From contig CALPSU020000016.1 in the NCBI GenBank assembly GCA_943326315.2, positions 1-16,559 of the forward strand: 16,559 nucleotides of DNA. The letters are read 5' to 3'. A model generated the notes under the pieces. The model did not search any database and was not told the origin of the DNA. It saw only the letters and a program-made list of their open reading frames with translations. Every line of letters starts with the position of its first letter. The stretch's first letter is position 1. Below are positions 7,688-15,018 of this stretch, one piece after another. The position numbers were made by a program, and so were the translations under genes. The DNA is from Chryseobacterium gleum (lineage in GTDB: Bacteria; Bacteroidota; Bacteroidia; Flavobacteriales_D; Crocinitomicaceae).

Positions 7688-8851
7688 TTATTTATTTTTT
7701 TCTCGATTAGGCATCAATAAACTTCTTCCCTTTTTATTGGATTCTTGGAAAATAACATTCGTAATAACAGAGTCGCTCGTAGTTAAATCTCCTCTAAATG
7801 CTGTTCTAATTCCATTTGTAAATTCTACCTTCAAAGGAATCTCTTTCAATACTTTACCTTTTAATACCCAAACGGTGTTTAAATCCTTCTTTTTTAGACT
7901 TTCCTTTTTATACGCATACTTTTTTAATTTCACCCAATCTGCTTCACTTGGATCATATGACAATGCTGAATTAGAAACCGTTAAGCCTAATGGATTTTCC
8001 GTAGTTCGAATAATTAATGTTGCTGTCATTCCTGGCATTAATTTTAAATCAACATTTTCAACTAATACTATAACCGTATATGTCACAACATTTTGCACCA
8101 CATTTGGCTGCAATTCTATTTCACTTACCACACCCGAATATTCATCTTCTGGATATGAATCAACGGTAAATGAAACTTTTTGATTTAGCTTTACTTGTCC
8201 AATATCTGCTTCATCGATACTTGCTTCAATTTTCATTTTCTTTAAATTATTAGCTATTGAAAACAATTTTGGCGTAGCAAAACTCGCAGCAACTGTTTGA
8301 CCTATTTCACAATTCTTAGATATCACAACACCATTTATAGGAGAAAGTATATTGGCATACCCAAGATTTATTAAATTCTTCTTTAACTCTATGTCCGCGA
8401 TTGTAAACGCCGCTTGAGCATTTTCATAATCATCCTGGGCTTTCTCTAAATCAACTAATGCTATCAAACCTGATTTAAAAAGTTCTTTTTCTCTCGACAA
8501 CGCTCTATCCGCTTGATTCAATAATAATCTTGTTTTAGATAGATTTATCTTACCTTGCTCAATCAAAGATTTTAATATTCTCACATCCATTCGTGCTAAA
8601 ACTTGTCCTTTTTTAACATAATCGTTAAAGTCGACCATAATTTCGGAAATCTCTCCAGAAACTTGAGTTCCTACATCTACCATTGTTATTGGATAAATTG
8701 TTCCTGTTGCAGAAACCTCTTTATAGATTATTTCTTTAGCTATTGGCTCGGTATGAAAAGAAACTTCTTGTTTTAATTTTTGTTTTAAAAAAACATAAAC
8801 AGCCAACAAGCTCAAAATACTTAAAGAAATCCACGTAATTTTTTTTATCAT
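7688..8851 (-). CDS. MacA-like periplasmic adaptor (membrane fusion protein)
   Basis: A 387-residue adaptor bridging the MacB-like inner-membrane transporter and the TolC-like channel. It has an N-terminal membrane anchor (about residues 5-23, WISLSILSLLAVYVF). Next is the first half of a barrel-sandwich/lipoyl-like domain (about 46-88, VSATGTIYPITMVDVGTQV ... KKGQVLARMD), a helical hairpin rich in Lys, Glu, Leu and Gln (about 90-163), and the second half of the lipoyl-like domain (about 166-200, ILSPINGVVISKNCEIGQTV). Beta-barrel and membrane-proximal domains follow, ending in a basic tail. The length fits the family. It lies 2 nt after the tolC-like stop and 1 nt before the ATPase start. 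An adaptor of an RND pump is the alternative by sequence class, but the ABC partners point to the MacA role. Confidence 0.9.
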   Translation of the reverse strand: MIKKITWISLSILSLLAVYVFLKQKLKQEVSFHTEPIAKEIIYKEVSATGTIYPITMVDVGTQVSGEISEIMVDFNDYVKKGQVLARMDVRILKSLIEQGKINLSKTRLLLNQADRALSREKELFKSGLIALVDLEKAQDDYENAQAAFTIADIELKKNLINLGYANILSPINGVVISKNCEIGQTVAASFATPKLFSIANNLKKMKIEASIDEADIGQVKLNQKVSFTVDSYPEDEYSGVVSEIELQPNVVQNVVTYTVIVLVENVDLKLMPGMTATLIIRTTENPLGLTVSNSALSYDPSEADWVKLKKYAYKKESLKKKDLNTVWVLKGKVLKEIPLKVEFTNGIRTAFRGDLTTSDSVITNVIFQESNKKGRSLLMPNREKNK

Positions 8852-8853
8852 AT

Positions 8854-10323
8854 TTATTTTTGGTTATTAATTTTTGGTAATTCGATTTCTCCAGACTGAT
8901 AATATTTTAAAATAATATTTTTAAAAAGTAGTTGATATTGAAGTTGGATAATCTCATTTTCAGTTGCTGTAACTTTATTTTTTTCTAAAAGCAATTCATA
9001 ACTAGACGAAATATTTAAATCAAATTGCTTTTGAAACTTAGCATACGACACTAAATATGCTTTCAATTTTTCTTCCCCAGATATTAACTGATTATTTAAT
9101 AAAACATAATCCAAATGAGCCATCTCAATATCTTTCCGCAAGATGTTTTTTCTATTTTGGAGATCCAACTTTGCTTGATCTATGGACATAAAAGCTTTAC
9201 CCGTATTTACTTTATTCTGTTTTTTACTATAAATTGGTATCGATAAAACTAAACTTAAAGAACTATTTAAATTATCAGATAATTGATTTCTAAATGGATA
9301 CTTTTCTGCAATTGGTACTTCCGAAATCTGATTTCCTACAACTGTTTGCGTAGGATCATTATATAAATATCCGATTGGTTTCTCAACCGCAATTTCTTGT
9401 CTAGATATTTTTTTACTTGATGAAGCATAATTTGAAACGACCCTTCCATTTAATGACAATATTGGATAATAACCTCCCTTTTTCACTTTAAGATCCAACT
9501 CTTTATAGTGTATCATTAAGTTTGCATTTTGAATTTCTGGGACAACAGCTAAAGCGCTATCATAAACTTCTTCCGTTTTTGAAACAACAGTATATGTTCC
9601 AATACTTTTAGGATCAAATCTTTCAATCTCAAAGCTTAAAGAATAAGGAAGTTCAATTAATTGCATTAAAGTAAGTTTTGCAATTCGAAGAGTATTATTT
9701 GCAGCCACCGAATCTGCCTTCTCTTTAACAATTTGTGATTTAATTTGAAGTAGATCTAGTTCTGGTTTTATTCCAAGTTCTACATTTTTTGATGATATTT
9801 TTAATAACTCTCTTGAAATCGTTAATTGATTGGATACAACCGCCTCTCTTTCATGTGCTAATAAAACTTGTAAATATAAACTTGCTATTGAAATTGCTAT
9901 TGAATTTTTCTGTTGCTGCATCTCACCTTCTGCCAATTTAACTCCAACTTTACTTTGTTTTATTCGATTTGGAGTCGCAAAACCATCAAAAAGAGTCATA
10001 CTACTTGATAATGTTAAATTATTGGTATTAACACCACCAGTTACAAATTGGTAGGTTGTTGGATCGATAGATCTTCCCCAATTATAGCCGTTTGAATATG
10101 ATAAATTTAAATTCGGATGATAACTTGCTAGATTGAATTCTAAATCATAATTAGAATTTACTTTGCTTATTTCAGTTTGTTTTACTGTGATATTAGATTT
10201 CCAAGCTTGCTCAATACATTGCTGAATTGACCATTTCATTGGCATTAATCCCTCCTGAGAAACACCTAAAAAACAGTTTAATAAAGAAAAAAAAACAAGT
10301 ATATTTTTTTTGAAATTATTCAT
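8854..10323 (-). CDS. TolC-family outer membrane efflux channel
   Basis: A 489-residue outer-membrane protein expected to form a trimeric channel that completes the exporter. A signal peptide is visible (NFKKNILVFFSLLNCFLGVSQ, residues 3-23, cleavage probably after VSQ). The body has the two-fold repeat of outer membrane efflux proteins: helical segments with heptad-like patterns alternate with short beta-strands, such as LNLSYSNGYNWGRSIDP and a later LSLVLSIPIYSKKQNKVNTGKAF. The start of the mature protein, WSIQQCIEQAWKSNI, matches the usual first helix of the family. It is the first gene of the four-gene operon and has its own -7 box. The ATG is the first Met and begins the signal peptide, so the start is well supported. 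Confidence 0.9.
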   Translation of the reverse strand: MNNFKKNILVFFSLLNCFLGVSQEGLMPMKWSIQQCIEQAWKSNITVKQTEISKVNSNYDLEFNLASYHPNLNLSYSNGYNWGRSIDPTTYQFVTGGVNTNNLTLSSSMTLFDGFATPNRIKQSKVGVKLAEGEMQQQKNSIAISIASLYLQVLLAHEREAVVSNQLTISRELLKISSKNVELGIKPELDLLQIKSQIVKEKADSVAANNTLRIAKLTLMQLIELPYSLSFEIERFDPKSIGTYTVVSKTEEVYDSALAVVPEIQNANLMIHYKELDLKVKKGGYYPILSLNGRVVSNYASSSKKISRQEIAVEKPIGYLYNDPTQTVVGNQISEVPIAEKYPFRNQLSDNLNSSLSLVLSIPIYSKKQNKVNTGKAFMSIDQAKLDLQNRKNILRKDIEMAHLDYVLLNNQLISGEEKLKAYLVSYAKFQKQFDLNISSSYELLLEKNKVTATENEIIQLQYQLLFKNIILKYYQSGEIELPKINNQK

Positions 10324-10340
10324 ACCTTAAATCGTTCACA

Positions 10341-10348
10341 CAAAACTA
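10341..10348 (-). promoter_or_regulatory. Bacteroidota -7 box for tolC-macAB-like operon
   Basis: The minus strand reads TAGTTTTG, matching TAnnTTTG, with 17 nt between it and the tolC-like ATG. The nearest upstream TTG (10376-10378) is 27 nt away, too far for a good -33 element, so the call rests on the -7 match and its position. Confidence 0.5.
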
Positions 10349-10462
10349 GACCTAAGAATAATCAGCATGAATGACCAACAGCAGAATTTAGGATGACCTT
10401 TTTAAATTTTATCTAAATGCAATTCTGTTTACAAAAAAATCTTGAGAAAAAATAAATAGAAT

Positions 10463-10927
10463 TTAAAATGCAAAAGGCAATAAATCTAAAACAGAATTAA
10501 AAACAATGGTTTTATTACTTTGACTAATTAAAATAACCTTTATAGGATTGTCTTGTCGCTTTTCAGACTCTAATAATACTTGACGACAGCTTCCACAAGG
10601 TGAAATTACACCATCAAAAGAAATCAAATCTCCTTTTGAAACAACTACAATAGTTTGAATAGATTCTTTAGAATAATTAGATCCAGCAAAAAACAAAGCG
10701 ACCCTCTCAGCACATATACCAGATGGATAAGCAATATTTTCTTGATTACTCCCCGAAACAAATTCCCCATTTGACAATAAAACAGTTGCTCCAACATTAA
10801 AGTGGCTATAAGGAGAGTAAGCATTTTCACAAATTAATTTTGCTTTTTGAATCATCAACTTCTCTACTTCTGAAAGATCTGAGTAATTAGAAAACTCCTG
10901 ATAATCAATTGTAATTTGTTTTTTCAT
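10463..10927 (-). CDS. cdd: Cytidine deaminase
   Basis: A 154-residue cytosolic zinc enzyme of pyrimidine salvage that deaminates cytidine and deoxycytidine to uridine and deoxyuridine. The zinc site is complete for the tetrameric type: CAE (Cys72, catalytic Glu74) and PCGSC (Cys111, Cys114). Substrate-side motifs AYSPYSHFNVGA (36-47) and GSNQENIAYPSG (59-70) are present. The chain ends LLPFAF, like the usual LPxAF tail. About 15 extra residues precede the typical start of the domain; they contain no alternative Met before Met25, so Met1 stands. The 139-nt gap to the tolC-like start contains that gene's -7 box, so cdd is probably a separate transcription unit. It is divergent from mtaB across 232 nt. 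Confidence 0.95.
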   Translation of the reverse strand: MKKQITIDYQEFSNYSDLSEVEKLMIQKAKLICENAYSPYSHFNVGATVLLSNGEFVSGSNQENIAYPSGICAERVALFFAGSNYSKESIQTIVVVSKGDLISFDGVISPCGSCRQVLLESEKRQDNPIKVILISQSNKTIVFNSVLDLLPFAF

Positions 10928-11159
10928 TGTACTATTTGATTATAAATATATAAATTATTTACAGATCTTACTTTTTAGCATCACCTCAATCAACAGCAAT
11001 GGATCTTAAAATTAAGAGTGAAATTTATCAAGGAAAGCATATAGGTGTCAATTTGAAATTCCTTAAGAGATTCTAAGTTCAAGTCTTTAAATCTTTTGTC
11101 TTGAATATTAAAGTTTCCACTTATAAATTCAAAACAGTTTCTTAATTTTACAAAATATT
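10928..11159. other. Divergent cdd/mtaB intergenic region
   Basis: This 232-nt AT-rich spacer must hold the promoters of both cdd and mtaB. Only imperfect -7 matches are visible: TATATTTA for cdd (minus strand, 10943-10950) and TAATTTTA for mtaB (plus strand, 11143-11150), each lacking the final G. There is a small inverted repeat TCTTAA-AA-TTAAGA near 11003-11016. No ORF or structured RNA is evident. Confidence 0.35.
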
Positions 11160-12464
11160 ATGATACAATACAAAAAAGTTGCTTTTTACACCTTAGGCTG
11201 TAAACTAAATTTCTCTGAAACCTCAACAATTTCTAGATTGTTTGAAGATGCTGGTGTAGCCAAAGTTGAATTTGAAGAAAAACCAGATATTTACATAATA
11301 AATACCTGCTCTGTAACTGAAAATGCAGATAAAAAATGTAAGCAATTAGTTAAAAAAGCATTAAAAATAAACCCTGAAGCTTTCATTGCTATTATTGGTT
11401 GTTTTGCTCAATTAAAACCTGTTGAAATTGGAAAAATTCCTGGAGTTGATTTAGTTCTAGGAGCGAATGAAAAATTCAATATATTAGAGCATTTAGAAAA
11501 CATTGATAAGAAAAATGAAGTCGCTAAAGTAGATTTTGAAAATATAAAAAATACAAAAGAATTTGTTCCAGCATTTTCTTATGGTGATCGAACTCGTTCA
11601 TTCCTTAAAATACAAGATGGATGTGATTATTTTTGCACTTTTTGTACAATTCCATTAGCAAGAGGAAAAAGTAGAAACGCTAGCATAGAATCAACAATCG
11701 TTGAAGCAAAAAAAATTGCGGAAATGGAAATCAAAGAAGTTGTATTAACTGGAGTAAATATTGGCGATTTTGGACAAGGTACAGAAGAAAATTTTTTCGG
11801 ACTTGTTAAAGAATTAGATAAGATTGAAGGCATTGATCGTTATCGAATTTCATCCATTGAACCAAACCTTTTAAGTAATGAAATAATTCAGTTTACTTTA
11901 GCGGAATCAAAGCGTTTTGTCCCTCATTTTCATATCCCCTTACAATCTGGAAGTAACCGAGTTTTACAGACAATGCGTAGAAAATATTTAAAAGAATTAT
12001 ACGCAGAAAGAGTTAAACACATTAAATCTCTAAAACCAGATTGCTGTATTGGAGTGGATGTAATTATTGGATTTCCTGGAGAAACAGATGAAGAATTTAT
12101 GGAAACCGTAGATTTCTTAAAAGATATTGACATTTCATATTTACATGTTTTTACATATTCGGAACGAGTAAATACAACTGCAGCAAAACTAGGAGAATCA
12201 GTTCCTGCTGATATTCGTAGAGAAAGAAGTAAAATACTTCATATCCTTTCTGATAAAAAGAAAAGAGCATTCTATGAACAAAACATTAATTCAACTAGAA
12301 CTGTTTTATTTGAAAATGAAGAGGACAATGGTATAATGACCGGTTTCACTGAAAACTATGTGAAAGTTAAATTACCATATAACAGCAACTTAACAAATAC
12401 TTTTCAAACTGTTACGTTAACTGAAATTGATCGTGATGGATTGATGAAATGTGAAATTATTTAA
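11160..12464 (+). CDS. mtaB: tRNA t6A37 methylthiotransferase MtaB
   Basis: A 434-residue radical-SAM enzyme that adds a methylthio group to N6-threonylcarbamoyladenosine at position 37 of ANN-decoding tRNAs, giving ms2t6A. The N-terminal UPF0004 domain binds the first 4Fe-4S cluster through Cys14 (TLGCKLN), Cys50 (NTCSVT) and Cys81 (GCFAQ). The radical-SAM domain carries the CxxxCxxC motif at Cys155, Cys159 and Cys162 (GCDYFCTFCTIP), preceded by the RTRSFLKIQDG that favours MtaB over MiaB or RimO. A C-terminal TRAM domain (about residues 370-434) binds tRNA. The length is normal. The 3' end overlaps the convergent mnmD by 8 nt. Confidence 0.92.
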   Translation: MIQYKKVAFYTLGCKLNFSETSTISRLFEDAGVAKVEFEEKPDIYIINTCSVTENADKKCKQLVKKALKINPEAFIAIIGCFAQLKPVEIGKIPGVDLVLGANEKFNILEHLENIDKKNEVAKVDFENIKNTKEFVPAFSYGDRTRSFLKIQDGCDYFCTFCTIPLARGKSRNASIESTIVEAKKIAEMEIKEVVLTGVNIGDFGQGTEENFFGLVKELDKIEGIDRYRISSIEPNLLSNEIIQFTLAESKRFVPHFHIPLQSGSNRVLQTMRRKYLKELYAERVKHIKSLKPDCCIGVDVIIGFPGETDEEFMETVDFLKDIDISYLHVFTYSERVNTTAAKLGESVPADIRRERSKILHILSDKKKRAFYEQNINSTRTVLFENEEDNGIMTGFTENYVKVKLPYNSNLTNTFQTVTLTEIDRDGLMKCEII

Positions 12465-13134
12465 CAGCGTTATTCTTCCACGCTCTTGTCATTTCTCTTT
12501 TTCCTGGAGGACCTGGCAATGCTTCAATTGTAAAACCTACGGCCTTCATATTTCGTTTAACCTGACCCTTTGCACAATACGTAACCAAAAAGCCCCCATC
12601 CTTTATCGAATCATACATTTTTTGAAACAATTCAACAGACCACATCTCTTCTTGAGCTCTTGGTCCGAAGGCATCGTAATATATAATATCAAAAGATTCA
12701 TTTGCCAGTTCTAAATTTTGCAACTCAGAATGAATTTTATTTAATGAAAAAAAATCTGAAATTTCATTCATTCCATTCCAAGAAACTGAATGAATTTTAT
12801 TGTAAAGATCAACATTAGAATCACCTACTAATTTGCAATATTCGAGTTGCAAAATTTCTTCTTTAGAAACAGGATATGCTTCCACCCCACTGTATTCAAT
12901 TTTTAATTTAAGTTCAGAAGCCTTAATAGCTGATAAAAAAGAATTTAAACCAGTACCGAACCCCATTTCAAATATTGAAATTTGCGATTTTTCTTTAAAT
13001 TCTAAAAGTCCATAATTAATAAAAACATGATTCGCTTCTTGCAAAGCACCATGGCTAGAATGATAATTTTCATCCAAATCTAAAATTCTGATCGTCTTTG
13101 ACCCGTCTCCTGTTTCTACTATTTCACGCTTCAT
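12457..13134 (-). CDS. mnmD: Stand-alone tRNA (nm5s2U34) methyltransferase MnmD
   Basis: A 225-residue SAM-dependent enzyme of the DUF752/MnmD family, matching the N-terminal half of E. coli MnmC. It methylates 5-aminomethyl-2-thiouridine at the wobble position to mnm5s2U in tRNAs for Lys, Glu and Gln. Family motifs: YHSSHGALQEANHVFI (24-39), the SAM-binding loop EMGFGTGLN (56-64), an acidic strand end near SGVEAYP, the catalytic-region YYDAFGPRAQEEMWS (152-166), and LPGPPGKREMTRA (206-218). There is no FAD oxidoreductase domain (MnmC2), so the nm5 substrate must come from another protein or route. It is convergent with mtaB and divergent from dnaB. The ATG is 4 nt from a near-consensus -7 box. 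Confidence 0.9.
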   Translation of the reverse strand: MKREIVETGDGSKTIRILDLDENYHSSHGALQEANHVFINYGLLEFKEKSQISIFEMGFGTGLNSFLSAIKASELKLKIEYSGVEAYPVSKEEILQLEYCKLVGDSNVDLYNKIHSVSWNGMNEISDFFSLNKIHSELQNLELANESFDIIYYDAFGPRAQEEMWSVELFQKMYDSIKDGGFLVTYCAKGQVKRNMKAVGFTIEALPGPPGKREMTRAWKNNAVK

Positions 13135-13138
13135 TTGG

Positions 13139-13146
13139 TAAAGATA
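13139..13146 (-). promoter_or_regulatory. Possible -7 box for mnmD
   Basis: The minus strand reads TATCTTTA, which fits TAnnTTTG except for the last base, and only 4 nt separate it from the mnmD ATG. If used, the transcript would be nearly leaderless, like that proposed for dnaB. The match is common by chance in AT-rich DNA. Confidence 0.25.
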
Positions 13147-13150
13147 GAAT

Positions 13151-13241
13151 CTTTAGACATTAGATTTTTAGAAATTAAACAATTGACTGATTAACTAAAC
13201 AATTTTAACAATAGATTTTTAGAAATTTAACCTTAGACATT
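13151..13241. repeat. Short direct repeats in the mnmD/dnaB spacer
   Basis: TAGATTTTTAGAAATT occurs exactly at 13161-13176 and at 13212-13227, 51 bp apart. TTAGACATT occurs at 13153-13161 and 13233-13241, preceding the longer repeat in one copy and following it in the other. AAACAATT occurs at 13177-13184, 13197-13204 and 13252-13259, and the palindrome AACAATTGTT lies at 13305-13314. The arrangement suggests a local duplication and drift, or repeated binding sites between two divergent genes. No coding potential is seen in the 261-nt spacer. Confidence 0.5.
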
Positions 13242-13314
13242 TTCACCTTAAAAACAATTTATCTACCTAATAGCGAAGCGTTCTAAGATCTAATTACTCT
13301 AATTAACAATTGTT

Positions 13315-13350
13315 GAAAAGATTTCTTAACATCTTTTTAAAAATCTTTTC
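13315..13350. promoter_or_regulatory. 10-bp inverted repeat upstream of dnaB
   Basis: GAAAAGATTT (13315-13324) is matched by its exact reverse complement AAATCTTTTC (13341-13350) across a 16-nt spacer. Three further pairs (GTT/AAC) are possible with a one-base bulge. It ends 32 bp before the dnaB -7 box, where an activator or operator could act. As RNA it would form a weak hairpin without a U-run, so a terminator role is unlikely. Function is inferred only from position. Confidence 0.4.
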
Positions 13351-13382
13351 GAACAAGATTAGAAACCACAACTCGTTTTCCC

Positions 13383-13390
13383 TACCTTTG
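13383..13390 (+). promoter_or_regulatory. Bacteroidota -7 box for dnaB, implying leaderless mRNA
   Basis: TACCTTTG is a full match to TAnnTTTG. Only 5 nt (TTATT) lie between it and the dnaB ATG at 13396, so transcription would begin at or within a few bases of the start codon. No TTG is found at the usual 17-23 nt upstream spacing. Confidence 0.55.
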
Positions 13391-13395
13391 TTATT

Positions 13396-14970
13396 ATGGA
13401 TAATAAAACTGAAAGTACACGTAAACCTGCTGTCCGCACTAAAAACGCGAACATTTTAGCAAATGAACTTGGTAAAGTACCGCCTCAAGCAGTAGATATC
13501 GAACAAGCAGTTTTAGGTGCAATGATGTTAGAAAAAAATGCAGTAACAGATGTTATTGACATGCTTACTCCTAGTAGTTTTTACGACCCTAAACACCAAT
13601 ATATTTATAGTGCTATTCGAGAACTATTTGGAAGTTCAAACCCGATAGATCTTTTAACTGTCAGCAACAAACTAAGGCAAAATGGCGAACTTGAAGGTGC
13701 TGGAGGCGCTGCATACATCTCTCAACTTACTAGTAGAGTAGCTTCTTCTGCTCACGTAGAGTTTCACGCCAGAATAATTGCAGAAAAACATATAAAAAGA
13801 GAATTAATTAGAATGAGTGGCGAAGTTATTCGTGACGCATACGATGACACATCTGACGTTTTTGATGTGCTAAACAAGGCTGAAGGAGATCTTTTTAACA
13901 TTGCAGAAAACAACATGGGGAAAAATGCAGATTCCATGCAAAATGTTGTACGACAAGCAATTGAAGAAATTGAAAAAGCTTCTCAAAATTCAGATGGCAT
14001 CTCTGGTGTTCCTACTGGATTTTTTGATTTAGACAAAGTTACTGCAGGATGGCAACGTTCTGATATGATTGTAATAGCTGCTAGACCTGCAATGGGGAAA
14101 ACTGCTTTTGTACTTTCTATGGCGCGAAATACTGCTGTTGATCACGGAATGGGAGTTGCTTTTTTCTCTTTAGAGATGTCTTCTGTTCAGCTAGTTAAAA
14201 GACTTATTGCAAGTGAAGCTAGAATAGATGCAGGAAAATTAAGAAAGGGAGATTTAAGAGACGATGAGTTTCAACAACTTCATTCTCGTATTACAAAGCT
14301 TGCAACAGCACCACTTTTTATTGATGACACTCCAGGTATTTCCATTTTCGATTTACGCGCTAAATGTCGTCGTCTAAAAATGCAACATGATATTCAAATA
14401 GTTATAATTGATTATTTACAATTAATGACTGCTGGTGGAGCTAAAGGATCCGGAAATAGAGAGCAAGAAATTTCAAGTATTTCCCGATCAATAAAAGAAA
14501 TAGCTAAAGAACTTAACGTTCCTGTAGTTGCATTATCACAGCTAAGTCGTTCGGTTGAACAAAGAGGTGGCGACAAACGTCCACAACTTTCCGACCTTCG
14601 TGAATCTGGAGCAATTGAACAAGATGCGGATATCGTTTCCTTTATATACAGGCCTGAATATTATGGCTTTATGCAAGATGAAGATGGAAATTCAAACGAA
14701 GGAGTTGGAGAAATCATGATTGCCAAACATAGAAATGGAGATTTAAGAAATGTTAGACTTCGTTTTGTTGGGAAATATGCTCGATTTGACAACATAGATA
14801 ATTATGCTGAAGAAGTATTACCTACCCATACGATTTCATCTAGCATGAATTCGAACAGTAATTTTGATAATCAGGGAACTGGTGGATCATACACTATTCC
14901 TAGTAAAATGAATTCTTTCGATAAACTAGATGCCGACTTTGACAATGGTGACAATGGAGTTCCTTTTTAA
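13396..14970 (+). CDS. dnaB: Replicative DNA helicase DnaB
   Basis: A 524-residue hexameric helicase that unwinds DNA at the replication fork and recruits primase. The N-terminal domain (about residues 30-170) starts with the typical VPPQAVDIEQAVLGAMM. The RecA-like domain has Walker A ARPAMGKT (229-236, Lys235), catalytic Glu260 in FSLEM, Walker B IVIIDY (335-340, Asp339), SQLSRSVEQR (381-390), LRESGAIEQDAD, and the C-terminal KHRNG (444-448) with a candidate arginine finger. No intein is present. Beyond residue 470 a Ser/Asn/Gly-rich, low-complexity tail of about 50 residues ends in the acidic DADFDNGDNGVPF, resembling the SSB C-terminal tip. The ATG follows a consensus -7 box at 5 nt and is the first Met. 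Confidence 0.95.
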   Translation: MDNKTESTRKPAVRTKNANILANELGKVPPQAVDIEQAVLGAMMLEKNAVTDVIDMLTPSSFYDPKHQYIYSAIRELFGSSNPIDLLTVSNKLRQNGELEGAGGAAYISQLTSRVASSAHVEFHARIIAEKHIKRELIRMSGEVIRDAYDDTSDVFDVLNKAEGDLFNIAENNMGKNADSMQNVVRQAIEEIEKASQNSDGISGVPTGFFDLDKVTAGWQRSDMIVIAARPAMGKTAFVLSMARNTAVDHGMGVAFFSLEMSSVQLVKRLIASEARIDAGKLRKGDLRDDEFQQLHSRITKLATAPLFIDDTPGISIFDLRAKCRRLKMQHDIQIVIIDYLQLMTAGGAKGSGNREQEISSISRSIKEIAKELNVPVVALSQLSRSVEQRGGDKRPQLSDLRESGAIEQDADIVSFIYRPEYYGFMQDEDGNSNEGVGEIMIAKHRNGDLRNVRLRFVGKYARFDNIDNYAEEVLPTHTISSSMNSNSNFDNQGTGGSYTIPSKMNSFDKLDADFDNGDNGVPF

Positions 14971-15018
14971 AACACACTATCTAATAAATAAATAGAAGCT
15001 CTATAAACAAACACTTTG

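Noticed and set aside
5739..10323. Assignment of the efflux operon to macrolide resistance.
   Set aside because: Subunit types are clear, but nothing in the sequence identifies the substrate.
10382..10427. 7-bp inverted repeat CAGAATT/AATTCTG downstream of cdd, as a possible terminator.
   Set aside because: The loop is 32 nt, the stem is short, and no U-run follows on either strand in the right place.
14992..15004. 5-bp inverted repeat ATAGA-AGC-TCTAT between dnaB and the secreted protein gene.
   Set aside because: Too short and AT-rich to be more than chance; no T-tract follows.
15016..15018. TTG start for the secreted protein, one codon before the ATG.
   Set aside because: The adjacent ATG is the more usual start and begins a normal signal peptide; the TTG would add only one residue.
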